Below are positions 1-5,629 of a DNA stretch of 9,309 nucleotides, one piece after another (positions within the stretch are counted from its first letter, which is position 1; the number at the start of each line of letters is the position of its first letter). The stretch spans positions 1 to 9,309 of the forward strand of contig JAEWSS010000216.1 of the NCBI GenBank assembly GCA_023459755.1. The letters run 5' to 3'. A program made the position numbers and the translations under genes. Under the pieces are notes generated by a model. The model saw nothing but the letters and a program-made list of their open reading frames with translations, was not told the origin of the DNA and made no database searches. The stretch comes from Verrucomicrobiota bacterium (GTDB lineage: Bacteria; Verrucomicrobiota; Lentisphaeria; Victivallales; Victivallaceae).

Positions 1-2
1 GG

Positions 3-578
3 CTGGAAGCGGTCAACAATCCGGAAGACCCGGCGGCCGGAACCCGGCTGGTGCCGTTCGGACGCGAAATATACATCGAACGTTCCGACTTCATGGAAAA
101 CCCGCCGAAAAAGTTTTTCCGGCTCCAGCCCGGCGGCGAAGTCCGGCTCCGCTACACCTATATAATAAAGTGCGAGCGGGTGGTAAAAGACGCCGACGGC
201 AACATCACCGAACTGCGCTGTACTTACGACCCGGCCACACGCGGCGGCAACACGCCTGACGGCCGCAAGGTCAAGGGAACCATCCATTATGTGGCCTGCG
301 GCGAGGCGGTAAAAGGCGAAGCCCGGCTGTACGACCGGCTGTTCAACACGGAAAATCCCGGTGCCGAAGGCGTCGATTTTCTGACCCAGCTCAACCCGGA
401 TTCACTGGAAGTACGCACCTGCTGCATGGAGCCTGAACTGGCAAAGTGCGCCGTTGGCACCCGCGTCCAGTTCGAGCGCATCGGCTACTTTGTGGTCGAT
501 CGCGACTCGACCGCCGACCGCCCGGTGTTCAACCGCACGGTGACGCTCAAGGACTCCTGGGCAAAGATTCAAGGGTGA
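3..578 (+). CDS. glnS: Glutaminyl-tRNA synthetase, C-terminal part (5' truncated by window)
   Basis: GlnRS charges tRNA-Gln with glutamine, using ATP, in the cytoplasm. Only the last 191 codons are present, about one third of the usual ~550-residue enzyme; the catalytic Rossmann domain lies upstream of the window. What is visible is the two-barrel anticodon-binding region. Segments match E. coli GlnRS closely as I remember it: [54 protein letters not shown], and a C-terminal [19 protein letters not shown] at 51 (VPFG) is an internal valine, not a start, because the reading frame stays open to the window edge and the upstream residues also fit the family. The TGA at 576-578 overlaps or nearly touches the next gene, rpe, so the two are probably co-transcribed. 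Many bacteria lack GlnRS and use GluRS plus GatCAB; this one has the direct enzyme. The family call is very secure. Confidence 0.97.
   Translation: MEAVNNPEDPAAGTRLVPFGREIYIERSDFMENPPKKFFRLQPGGEVRLRYTYIIKCERVVKDADGNITELRCTYDPATRGGNTPDGRKVKGTIHYVACGEAVKGEARLYDRLFNTENPGAEGVDFLTQLNPDSLEVRTCCMEPELAKCAVGTRVQFERIGYFVVDRDSTADRPVFNRTVTLKDSWAKIQG
571..575 (+). promoter_or_regulatory. Shine-Dalgarno of rpe, inside the end of glnS
   Basis: AAGGG lies 8 bases before the GTG at 584 and would be too close to the alternative GTG at 575, which overlaps the glnS stop as GTGA. This spacing decides the start in favour of 584. Because the site lies within the last codons of glnS, translation of rpe is probably coupled to glnS. 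Confidence 0.55.
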
Positions 579-583
579 CCGCG

Positions 584-1276
584 GTGAAAGATATTTTTTC
601 AATCCCGCGTGACACGATCTCGGTTGCTCCGTCACTGCTGGCCGCCGACTTTCTTCACCTGCGCGACGAAGTCGAACGGGTGGAAAAAGCCGGAGCGGAA
701 GTGCTGCATCTGGACATCATGGACGGCCATTTTGTGCCGAATATAAGTTTCGGACCGCTGGTGGTAAAAGCACTGCGTCCGGCGTCGAGAATGTTTTTCG
801 ACGTTCATCTGATGATCTCCGAGCCGCTGCGCTACGCGCCGAAGTTCGTCGAAGCCGGAGCCGACGGCGTCACGTTCCACGTTGAAACCGAAAGCGATCC
901 GGAACGTACCGCGCACGAACTACGCAAACTCGGATGCGCGGTCGGCGTATCGTTGAAACCCGGCACGCCGGTCGAAGCGGTGCTGCCGGTGCTGCCGCTG
1001 GTCGATCTGGTGCTGATAATGTCGGTTGAACCGGGATTTGGCGGCCAGAAGTTCATGCCGGAGGTTCTGCCCAAAGCCGCTTCAATCCTCGCGGAGGCGG
1101 GCAGGATCGGCCATCGGCTCCATCTGGAAATCGACGGCGGAATCGACGGAACCACGGTGGCGGCGGCCGCCGCCGCCGGGATCAATATGATGGTGGCAGG
1201 AACCGCGGTGTTCCGTCATCCGGACGGCGCGGAGGCGGCGGTAAACGCACTGCGCTGTGCAAAAATCGTAAAATAG
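584..1276 (+). CDS. rpe: Ribulose-phosphate 3-epimerase
   Basis: This cytoplasmic TIM-barrel enzyme interconverts D-ribulose 5-phosphate and D-xylulose 5-phosphate in the pentose phosphate pathway. With the GTG start at 584 the protein has 230 residues, typical for the family. Family motifs appear in order: SLLAADF (17-23), LHLDIMDGHFVPN (41-53), FDVHLMI (72-78), FHVE (98-101), GVSLKPGTP (121-129), SVEPGFGGQKF (147-157), LEIDGGI (181-187) and MVAGTAVF (203-210). By homology the metal ligands are H42, D44, H75 and D184, with D44 and D184 as the acid/base pair; all are present, so the enzyme should be active. An alternative GTG at 575 would add three residues and create a 4-base overlap with the glnS stop. 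A longer reading frame starting at 446 runs inside glnS in another frame and is not the real start. An alanine run (193-199) near the phosphate-binding end is a mild oddity. Confidence 0.96.
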   Translation: MKDIFSIPRDTISVAPSLLAADFLHLRDEVERVEKAGAEVLHLDIMDGHFVPNISFGPLVVKALRPASRMFFDVHLMISEPLRYAPKFVEAGADGVTFHVETESDPERTAHELRKLGCAVGVSLKPGTPVEAVLPVLPLVDLVLIMSVEPGFGGQKFMPEVLPKAASILAEAGRIGHRLHLEIDGGIDGTTVAAAAAAGINMMVAGTAVFRHPDGAEAAVNALRCAKIVK

Positions 1277-1299
1277 CGTAAAAAATAAGAACTTACGCT
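1275..1299. repeat. Inverted repeat between rpe and the gcvH-like promoter
   Basis: AGCGTAA (1275-1281) is the exact reverse complement of TTACGCT (1293-1299), with an 11-base AT-rich loop. The left arm overlaps the rpe stop codon (1274-1276) and the right arm shares its last base with the -35 box. It could be a weak terminator for glnS-rpe, but the stem is short and there is no clean U tract. It could also be an operator for the downstream promoter. It may also be chance. Confidence 0.35.
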
Positions 1300-1327
1300 T
1301 GACATTTGTTTTCAGCATGTATAGAAT
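1299..1327 (+). promoter_or_regulatory. Near-consensus sigma70 promoter of the gcvH-like unit
   Basis: A perfect -35 box TTGACA (1299-1304) is followed by a 17-base spacer and TAGAAT (1322-1327), 5 of 6 matches to TATAAT. The 5' leader would be about 33 bases long to the ATG at 1368. This is the best promoter match in the window and implies the two downstream genes are expressed independently of glnS-rpe. Confidence 0.75.
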
Positions 1328-1357
1328 ATCATGACTGAATATATTCAATTTTGATAT

Positions 1358-1362
1358 GGGAG
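1358..1362 (+). promoter_or_regulatory. Shine-Dalgarno that selects the 1368 start
   Basis: GGGAG sits five bases upstream of the ATG at 1368. An in-frame ATG at 1356 overlaps this element and has no ribosome binding site of its own, so 1368 is the better start. It also gives the usual MKY...HEWV beginning of H proteins. Confidence 0.65.
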
Positions 1363-1367
1363 ATACC

Positions 1368-1742
1368 ATGAAATATTTTTCCGAAGACCACGAATGGGTT
1401 GAAATAGACGGCGACGAAGCCACTATCGGAATTTCCGAATACGCAGTAAACGAGCTGGGCAAAGTGAACTTTGTCAATCTGCCGCTGGAAGACGAAGATT
1501 TTATCGTCGGAGACATGCTCGGCTCCATTGTAGCCGGAAATACCTCCATGGATATATATTCGCCGATCTCCGGCACGGTGTCGTCGGTCAACGACGCGCT
1601 GGACGAAGACCCCGGCCTGATCAACGAGTCCCCGGAAGACAACGGCTGGATCTGCAAAATGATCAACTTCGAGGCCGCCGAGCTGGACGATATGATGACC
1701 GAAGCCGCCTATGCCCGCTATCTGCGCGAAATCAAGAAGTAG
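1368..1742 (+). CDS. Glycine cleavage H-like protein without the lipoyl lysine
   Basis: The 124-residue protein has the length and full fold signature of GcvH: HEWVEI (8-13), GISEYAVNELG (21-31), a hairpin region (48-68), DIYSPISGTV (62-71), VNDAL (74-78), P82-xLIN (84-86), GWICKM (93-98) and an AAYARYL tail. GcvH normally shuttles the methylamine group of glycine on a lipoyl arm among P, T and L proteins. In a gap-free alignment with E. coli GcvH from memory, the lipoylated lysine of the ESVKAASDIY stretch corresponds to Asn58 (codon AAT, 1539-1541; context VAGNTSMDIY). The whole recognition patch ESVKA is replaced, while the following DIYSPISG is kept. No nearby lysine can substitute (the closest are K32 and K97). 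It should therefore not carry lipoate and not act in glycine cleavage. No gcvT or gcvP lies nearby. The function is unknown; I withhold the symbol gcvH for that reason. Confidence 0.9.
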   Translation: MKYFSEDHEWVEIDGDEATIGISEYAVNELGKVNFVNLPLEDEDFIVGDMLGSIVAGNTSMDIYSPISGTVSSVNDALDEDPGLINESPEDNGWICKMINFEAAELDDMMTEAAYARYLREIKK

Positions 1743-1748
1743 GCGCCA

Positions 1749-2858
1749 ATGCGATATGTGGAAAGAGTACGCGGCGTTGCCGCGAAAAATTGGCGTCTTC
1801 GTCCGGTCTTAAATGCCGGAAAACTCTGCGAATTCACCGGTCCGGGCAAACTGGCAATGACACTTAACGGCGTCACCGCCAACGGTTTTCAGGAAATCGA
1901 CGGTCTACCGGCGAAGTCACGCGCCCACGTTGCCTCCGATCACGGCTCAGGCAGTCTGGAAACCGAAACGATTCTGCCGCTCGCCCCGGAACTCCGGGTG
2001 CGCCGGACAATCGAACTTTCCGGCGGCATGGCGGCGGTGACGGTGGATGTTTCCGGCGGCGCGGTGCGCACACTGGAACTGGATCGCTTTTCTCTGGCCG
2101 GAAAATGGCGAAAAATGCGCGTCTTTGACGGCGCGGCGTTTCAGGAAAACGACATTTCAACTCCGATCAAAAAAGTTTTTCAACTGCCACTCTGCGCGGT
2201 GACCTTTGAAGCTGACAACGGCCGTGCCTTTGAATTCGGCTGCGCCGACGATTTCTGGCGCTACTCGGCACCGGAAAAACTCGGCGGCGGCAAAGCGGAA
2301 CTTACCATTGAAGTCAAATCAAATTCAATTGAAATAAGCCGGAAACTGTTCGACTTCCCGGAAGACGTGGCGATTCAAAACCGTCCGTGGCGATTTTCCT
2401 GGTACTTCGCCTGGAGCGAACCGGACGACAAGGCAAAAACCGAGCCGGAAAATGCCGCGGTAATCGATATGGCGGCCATGGAGCTGCCGGAGTCCGGACG
2501 GACTCAGACCGCCGCCGGCGAACGCCGGACGACGCCCTGCCTGCTTTCCGCTCCCTGCCGCAAGCAGTTGCGGCGCGACATCCGGGCGGCGGCCGGAGAA
2601 ATACGGGTCGTCAATCTGAATCCGGGGCTGTGTTTCGATCCCGCGCATCTGGAGCGCCCGAACCGCGGGTCGCTCTGTCACTGGGACCTCATCGAACTGT
2701 TCGGACTCCGACTGTGGGCCGGACGGCGCGCCGCCGAAAACAACGCCGGATGCCGGCTGGAATTTGCACCCGACGCGCCGGCGGCCGGGCTGCTGGCGGC
2801 CGCGGCGTTGACTTCACCGCACAAACCGGAAGTCGAAATAGGCGAATTTGAAAGATAA
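1749..2858 (+). CDS. Unrecognised 369-residue protein, partner of the H-like protein
   Basis: I do not recognise this family. The ATG lies 6 bases after the stop of the H-like gene, with only a weak AGG-type ribosome site, so translation is probably coupled and the two genes form one transcription unit ending at the terminator at 2908-2941. There is no signal peptide or membrane segment, so it is probably cytoplasmic. Residues 1-225 alternate hydrophobic and polar residues with many Gly/Asn turns (for example LRVRRTIELSGG at 82-93 and CAVTFEADNGRAFEFG at 149-164), suggesting a beta-sandwich-like fold. This stretch also has aromatic clusters (DDFWRY 167-172; RPWRFSWYFAW 212-222). Residues 225-265 look like a charged, flexible linker. 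The C-terminal part (266-369) contains several cysteines (C264, C270, C295, C310, C335) and a HWDLIELFGLRLW helix (311-323). GC-rich codon use matches the neighbours. Enzyme identity cannot be assigned. Confidence 0.8.
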   Translation: MRYVERVRGVAAKNWRLRPVLNAGKLCEFTGPGKLAMTLNGVTANGFQEIDGLPAKSRAHVASDHGSGSLETETILPLAPELRVRRTIELSGGMAAVTVDVSGGAVRTLELDRFSLAGKWRKMRVFDGAAFQENDISTPIKKVFQLPLCAVTFEADNGRAFEFGCADDFWRYSAPEKLGGGKAELTIEVKSNSIEISRKLFDFPEDVAIQNRPWRFSWYFAWSEPDDKAKTEPENAAVIDMAAMELPESGRTQTAAGERRTTPCLLSAPCRKQLRRDIRAAAGEIRVVNLNPGLCFDPAHLERPNRGSLCHWDLIELFGLRLWAGRRAAENNAGCRLEFAPDAPAAGLLAAAALTSPHKPEVEIGEFER

Positions 2859-2907
2859 TCGCACGATTATTCCGCCGCGCCGCCCGAAGCGTTAAAAGAC
2901 TAAAAAC

Positions 2908-2941
2908 AAAAGGCTTTCCGCCATATGACGGAAAGCCTTTT
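2908..2941. terminator. Bidirectional rho-independent terminator
   Basis: AAAAGGCTTTCCG (2908-2920) pairs perfectly with CGGAAAGCCTTTT (2929-2941) around the 8-base loop CCATATGA. On the + strand the stem runs into five T's (2938-2942); on the - strand the hairpin ends in TTTT and is followed by GTTTTT. It lies between two convergent units, the gcvH-like pair (stop at 2858) and the lipoprotein operon (stop at 2981), and can serve both. Confidence 0.93.
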
Positions 2942-2980
2942 TGCACTGCATGGAAACTCCGCCGGACAACCGGCGAAAAA

Positions 2981-3607
2981 CTAGAACCCGATCAACGGTT
3001 TGGTTTCCTGCCGTCCGATTTCCTGCGTGCCCTTCCATACGGCGACGCCGTTGCGGTTGTCGGTCAGAGTCAAGGTGATGAAATAAGTCACCTCGGTGGT
3101 GCGGCCGACGGTGGCCTGCTGCTGAATGATTGCGCCGGAAAGTGAAAGATTCGGCGCCTTCAGCGTGCCGCGTTTCTGCACGGTGCTCTGGTCAAAATTT
3201 TCGTCGTATTCAAGGTCACGGATCTCGGCGCTCGAAGCGTCGCGCAGCTGTCCGTCGCCGGCGGCGGCGGTGGTCACCTGAACGAGTTCGGCGTTCATCA
3301 GCGCCTCGGTTATCCGTTCGGTAAGCACCGGCATGTTGACCGTCTGCGATGTATTGTTGACGATTTTTCCGAGCATCAACAGCGGCATGTCGGTATTATT
3401 CGCCTCATACTGACGTAAATAATTGGAGAAAACCTTGCTCTTGAACATGTTGTTCACCGCGGTGGCCGCGGCTTCGTTGAAATCAAGCGGCGACAGCTTC
3501 ATGGAGCGGATGCGCCCCTGATTGCTGGAGGTGTCGATGCTGGCGGGATCGGAACCGCAGCCGACCGCAACCAGCGCGGCCAGCGCCAAAAAAGTTTGCT
3601 TTATCAT
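2981..3607 (-). CDS. lpoB: LpoB-like outer-membrane lipoprotein (penicillin-binding protein activator)
   Basis: In E. coli, LpoB is anchored in the outer membrane and reaches through the periplasm to stimulate the peptidoglycan synthase PBP1B. This protein has 208 residues, close to the 213 of E. coli LpoB. It has a short signal peptide with lipobox AVGC, so Cys17 is the lipidated residue; position +2 is Gly, not Asp, favouring the outer membrane if Lol rules apply. The C-terminal domain resembles LpoB: LGKIVNNTSQTVNM..LTERITEALM (79-104), LSLSGAIIQQQA (154-165) and FITLTLTDNRNGVAVWKGTQEI (176-197). The Pro/Gln-rich spacer of enterobacterial LpoB is missing, so its reach is shorter. AGGAG lies 8 bases before the ATG at 3607. 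It is the last gene of the - strand operon, 30 bases after the YcfL-like gene; the same ycfL-lpoB order occurs in E. coli. Whether the partner synthase has the UB2H domain bound by E. coli LpoB cannot be seen here. Confidence 0.85.
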   Translation of the reverse strand: MIKQTFLALAALVAVGCGSDPASIDTSSNQGRIRSMKLSPLDFNEAAATAVNNMFKSKVFSNYLRQYEANNTDMPLLMLGKIVNNTSQTVNMPVLTERITEALMNAELVQVTTAAAGDGQLRDASSAEIRDLEYDENFDQSTVQKRGTLKAPNLSLSGAIIQQQATVGRTTEVTYFITLTLTDNRNGVAVWKGTQEIGRQETKPLIGF

Positions 3608-3637
3608 ATCATAAACTCCTGTTGTTTTTGTTTATCG

Positions 3638-4099
3638 CTATTCGCCTTCCTGCAGGTCAAGCAGAAAGTCGCGGCACTCGCGGGTGGGAGCCACCGACTC
3701 CAGATAAGCCGACTCGCCGGGATAAATGATCTTCTCCTGCCATACCGCCGAAATACCGGACACCGCCATGCCTTTTTCATCGAACCAGCGGAACCGGTAA
3801 TTGATCCGATACGGATTTTCGCCGGTCATACTGCTCCATGCTTCGGAGAAAAAACCGGTTCGCATATTGGTTACCTCCACCTGAACCATCATCAGACCGT
3901 TCGGACTGTCGCCGGTGGCGACCTTGGACACGGCCAGGCGGTCGCGCAACGCGCCGTCGGTCACCACCCGCTTGTCGCTGACATAGACCGGAGCCGCCGA
4001 TTTGTCGGCATTCTCAACCGTGTTCACCGTGTTCTGACATCCGCCGGCAAAGCCGACAATCCCGGCCGCACAGCACATCAAAAGCGTAATTTTTTTCAT
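3638..4099 (-). CDS. ycfL: YcfL-like (DUF1425) lipoprotein
   Basis: This small envelope lipoprotein has 153 residues from the ATG at 4099, which follows AAGGGAGA by about 6 bases. An in-frame ATG at 4117 would add six residues but lacks a ribosome site. The signal peptide ends in FAGGC, so Cys21 is the probable lipidation site; Ala at -3 is less usual than Leu. Gln at +2 favours the outer membrane. The DUF1425 core is clear: VQVEVTN (72-78), YRINYRFRWFDEKGMAV (97-113) and ESVAPTRECRDFLL (134-147). A segment of about 15 residues (TGFFSEAWSSMTGENP, 81-96) sits between the first strand and the core and looks like an insertion relative to the short E. coli protein. The biochemical role is unknown. 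The E. coli gene is next to lpoB, as here, which supports a shared role at the envelope. Confidence 0.86.
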   Translation of the reverse strand: MKKITLLMCCAAGIVGFAGGCQNTVNTVENADKSAAPVYVSDKRVVTDGALRDRLAVSKVATGDSPNGLMMVQVEVTNMRTGFFSEAWSSMTGENPYRINYRFRWFDEKGMAVSGISAVWQEKIIYPGESAYLESVAPTRECRDFLLDLQEGE

Positions 4100-4124
4100 C
4101 GCAAATCTCCCTTGCATGATTGTT

Positions 4125-5612
4125 TTATCGGTCTTTCAACGCCAGAGTTCGCACGGAGCAGCGCTCCGGAACCGGCGCGGATACATATATTATCGCGGAA
4201 CGGCAGTCCTCCGGAATTATCAATTCACGCGGTGCCGTTCCGGCCAATTCAAGCGTCAGCCTCCGGTTCTCCGGCATCGGCAGGATCGCCAGTTGAAATT
4301 CCTTTGGAAGCACCTCCCAGCAGCGGGTGTCGGCGGTATTGAACAAATATTTATACACCGACGTTCCGATCACAGTTGCGATATACGCGCCGTCATTGCC
4401 GTTCTGCCTGGCGGTTTCGTTGGCAACCAGCGCCGCCGCCTCCTTGACCAGATACCCGACAACCAGCCGGGTTATCATACCGGGCAGTCTGGCGGTATAT
4501 TCCTGCGCCGCGATTGCATCGACGCTGGCCAATGGAAGCGTCTCCACGCCTCCGACGCGGAGACTGCCGAACGGCGCCGGATGATACTCGCACACCGGAA
4601 ACGCGATGCCGGTATAACCGACGTAAGGCAGAACCAGTTCAAAGCGGAACGGCTTGTAGTTTGCGGCGCGACCGTTGGCGAAAAGCACATAAACCGCGTT
4701 GCGGTCCACCGGGAAATCAAAAGGTTTGACATCTTTGAGCTTTTCATCCTCATCATCCGTCCGTCCGGCCAGTTTCAGAGCGGTGACGAACAACCGGGAC
4801 GCAAGTTCAGAATTCGGAAACGCCGTGTGAAGTTTTCGAAACTCGACCAGCGCGTTTTCAACGTCATCGTCGCGCCAGTAGGACAGCCCGGAAATAAAAA
4901 GTGCCAAAGGATTGATGAAATTGCCGTATTCCGGCAGTGCCGCCTCGCGGGTGGGCTTGAGTTCGTCGTTAAATTTCTGATCGTTCAAAAAAAGTTGTTC
5001 GCTTTTCGCCGGATCGACTTTGGTCGCGGCCAGATCGGAAGCCGACTTCTTTTTTGCGGCCTCCGCCTCCTTTTTTTCGGCCTCGATCTCACTGGCAAAA
5101 TACGCTTCGGCGCCGTTCATTGCCAGGCGCATACGGTTGACGTCCGCCCGATAATTTTCGCCGTCGCCGGTTCCAAGCCGACAGAAGCCGCTGTAAATAT
5201 TCATAAAAATCCGGTCGCGGCACATACCGCGGTAAGGCAGAGCGTTGGAGTTGGTCAGCGCCGCCGCGCCTTCGTTTCCGAGGTCGCGCGCACTGATTAC
5301 GGCGCGCCGGTCATACTCCTCGGTCAACTGGATGGCACGCTCAAAAGCGGCGAGTCCGTCGCGGTCATTGCCGGAAAGGAAAAAGAAACTGCCGCCCTCC
5401 AGCTGCCACATCAACTCGTCGCCGGTATTGCGCCGTGACTCGATATAGTCGCGCAGATTCTCCTCCGCCTTCGGCGTATCGCCGGCCAGATAGGCCGTCA
5501 TGAATTCAGCTTTCTGCCGATGGGCGTTGACAATGGAAGAACATCCGGCGGTCAACATTGCCAGCGACATGGAAAGCAGAATTTTTTTCACGGTCTTCGG
5601 GTTCATTTTCAT
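4125..5612 (-). CDS. COG3014-type TPR lipoprotein
   Basis: A 495-residue lipoprotein with signal peptide and lipobox LTAGC (Cys24 lipidated; Ser at +2 favours the outer membrane). It resembles the uncharacterised COG3014 proteins that travel with LpoB/YcfL genes. Visible parts are TPR-like helices at about 35-100 (LAGDTPKAEENL, DGLAAFERAIQL), the family motif LPYRGMCRDRIFMNIYSGF (125-143), and a charged coiled-coil-like stretch (172-190). They are followed by YGNFINPLALFISGLSYW (229-246) with another TPR-like pair, and by the C-terminal motif ADTRCWEVLPKEFQLAILPM (427-446). TPR domains usually hold protein partners, so a scaffold role in an envelope complex is likely but inferred. The ATG at 5612 lies 17 bases after the upstream stop. 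A second in-frame ATG at 5606 (M3) is possible; neither has a strong Shine-Dalgarno, suggesting translational coupling. Many antisense frames run through this gene, a consequence of its GC-biased codons. Confidence 0.85.
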   Translation of the reverse strand: MKMNPKTVKKILLSMSLAMLTAGCSSIVNAHRQKAEFMTAYLAGDTPKAEENLRDYIESRRNTGDELMWQLEGGSFFFLSGNDRDGLAAFERAIQLTEEYDRRAVISARDLGNEGAAALTNSNALPYRGMCRDRIFMNIYSGFCRLGTGDGENYRADVNRMRLAMNGAEAYFASEIEAEKKEAEAAKKKSASDLAATKVDPAKSEQLFLNDQKFNDELKPTREAALPEYGNFINPLALFISGLSYWRDDDVENALVEFRKLHTAFPNSELASRLFVTALKLAGRTDDEDEKLKDVKPFDFPVDRNAVYVLFANGRAANYKPFRFELVLPYVGYTGIAFPVCEYHPAPFGSLRVGGVETLPLASVDAIAAQEYTARLPGMITRLVVGYLVKEAAALVANETARQNGNDGAYIATVIGTSVYKYLFNTADTRCWEVLPKEFQLAILPMPENRRLTLELAGTAPRELIIPEDCRSAIIYVSAPVPERCSVRTLALKDR

Positions 5613-5629
5613 CCGGTCGGAGCGGGCGC

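Noticed and set aside
446..583. Upstream extension of rpe inside glnS
   Set aside because: The extra residues are out-of-frame glnS sequence with no similarity to epimerases; 584 gives the normal family length.
1159..1174. 16-bp perfect GC palindrome
   Set aside because: It is within rpe and is fully explained by a run of GCG/GCC alanine codons (residues 193-199), so no regulatory role needs to be invoked.
1082..1666. 194-codon - strand frame across rpe and the gcvH-like gene
   Set aside because: It is antisense to two well-supported genes and to a strong promoter, with no motif or ribosome site.
3596..4342. 248-codon open frame on the + strand
   Set aside because: It runs antisense across two real genes and their intergenic gap, and the translation has no domain. 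The YcfL-like gene on the other strand has a signal peptide, lipobox and family motifs.
4116..5438. 440-codon open frame on the + strand
   Set aside because: It lies wholly antisense to the COG3014-type lipoprotein gene. It has no ribosome site or recognisable motif and an Arg/Gln-rich composition typical of the reverse frame of GC-biased genes.
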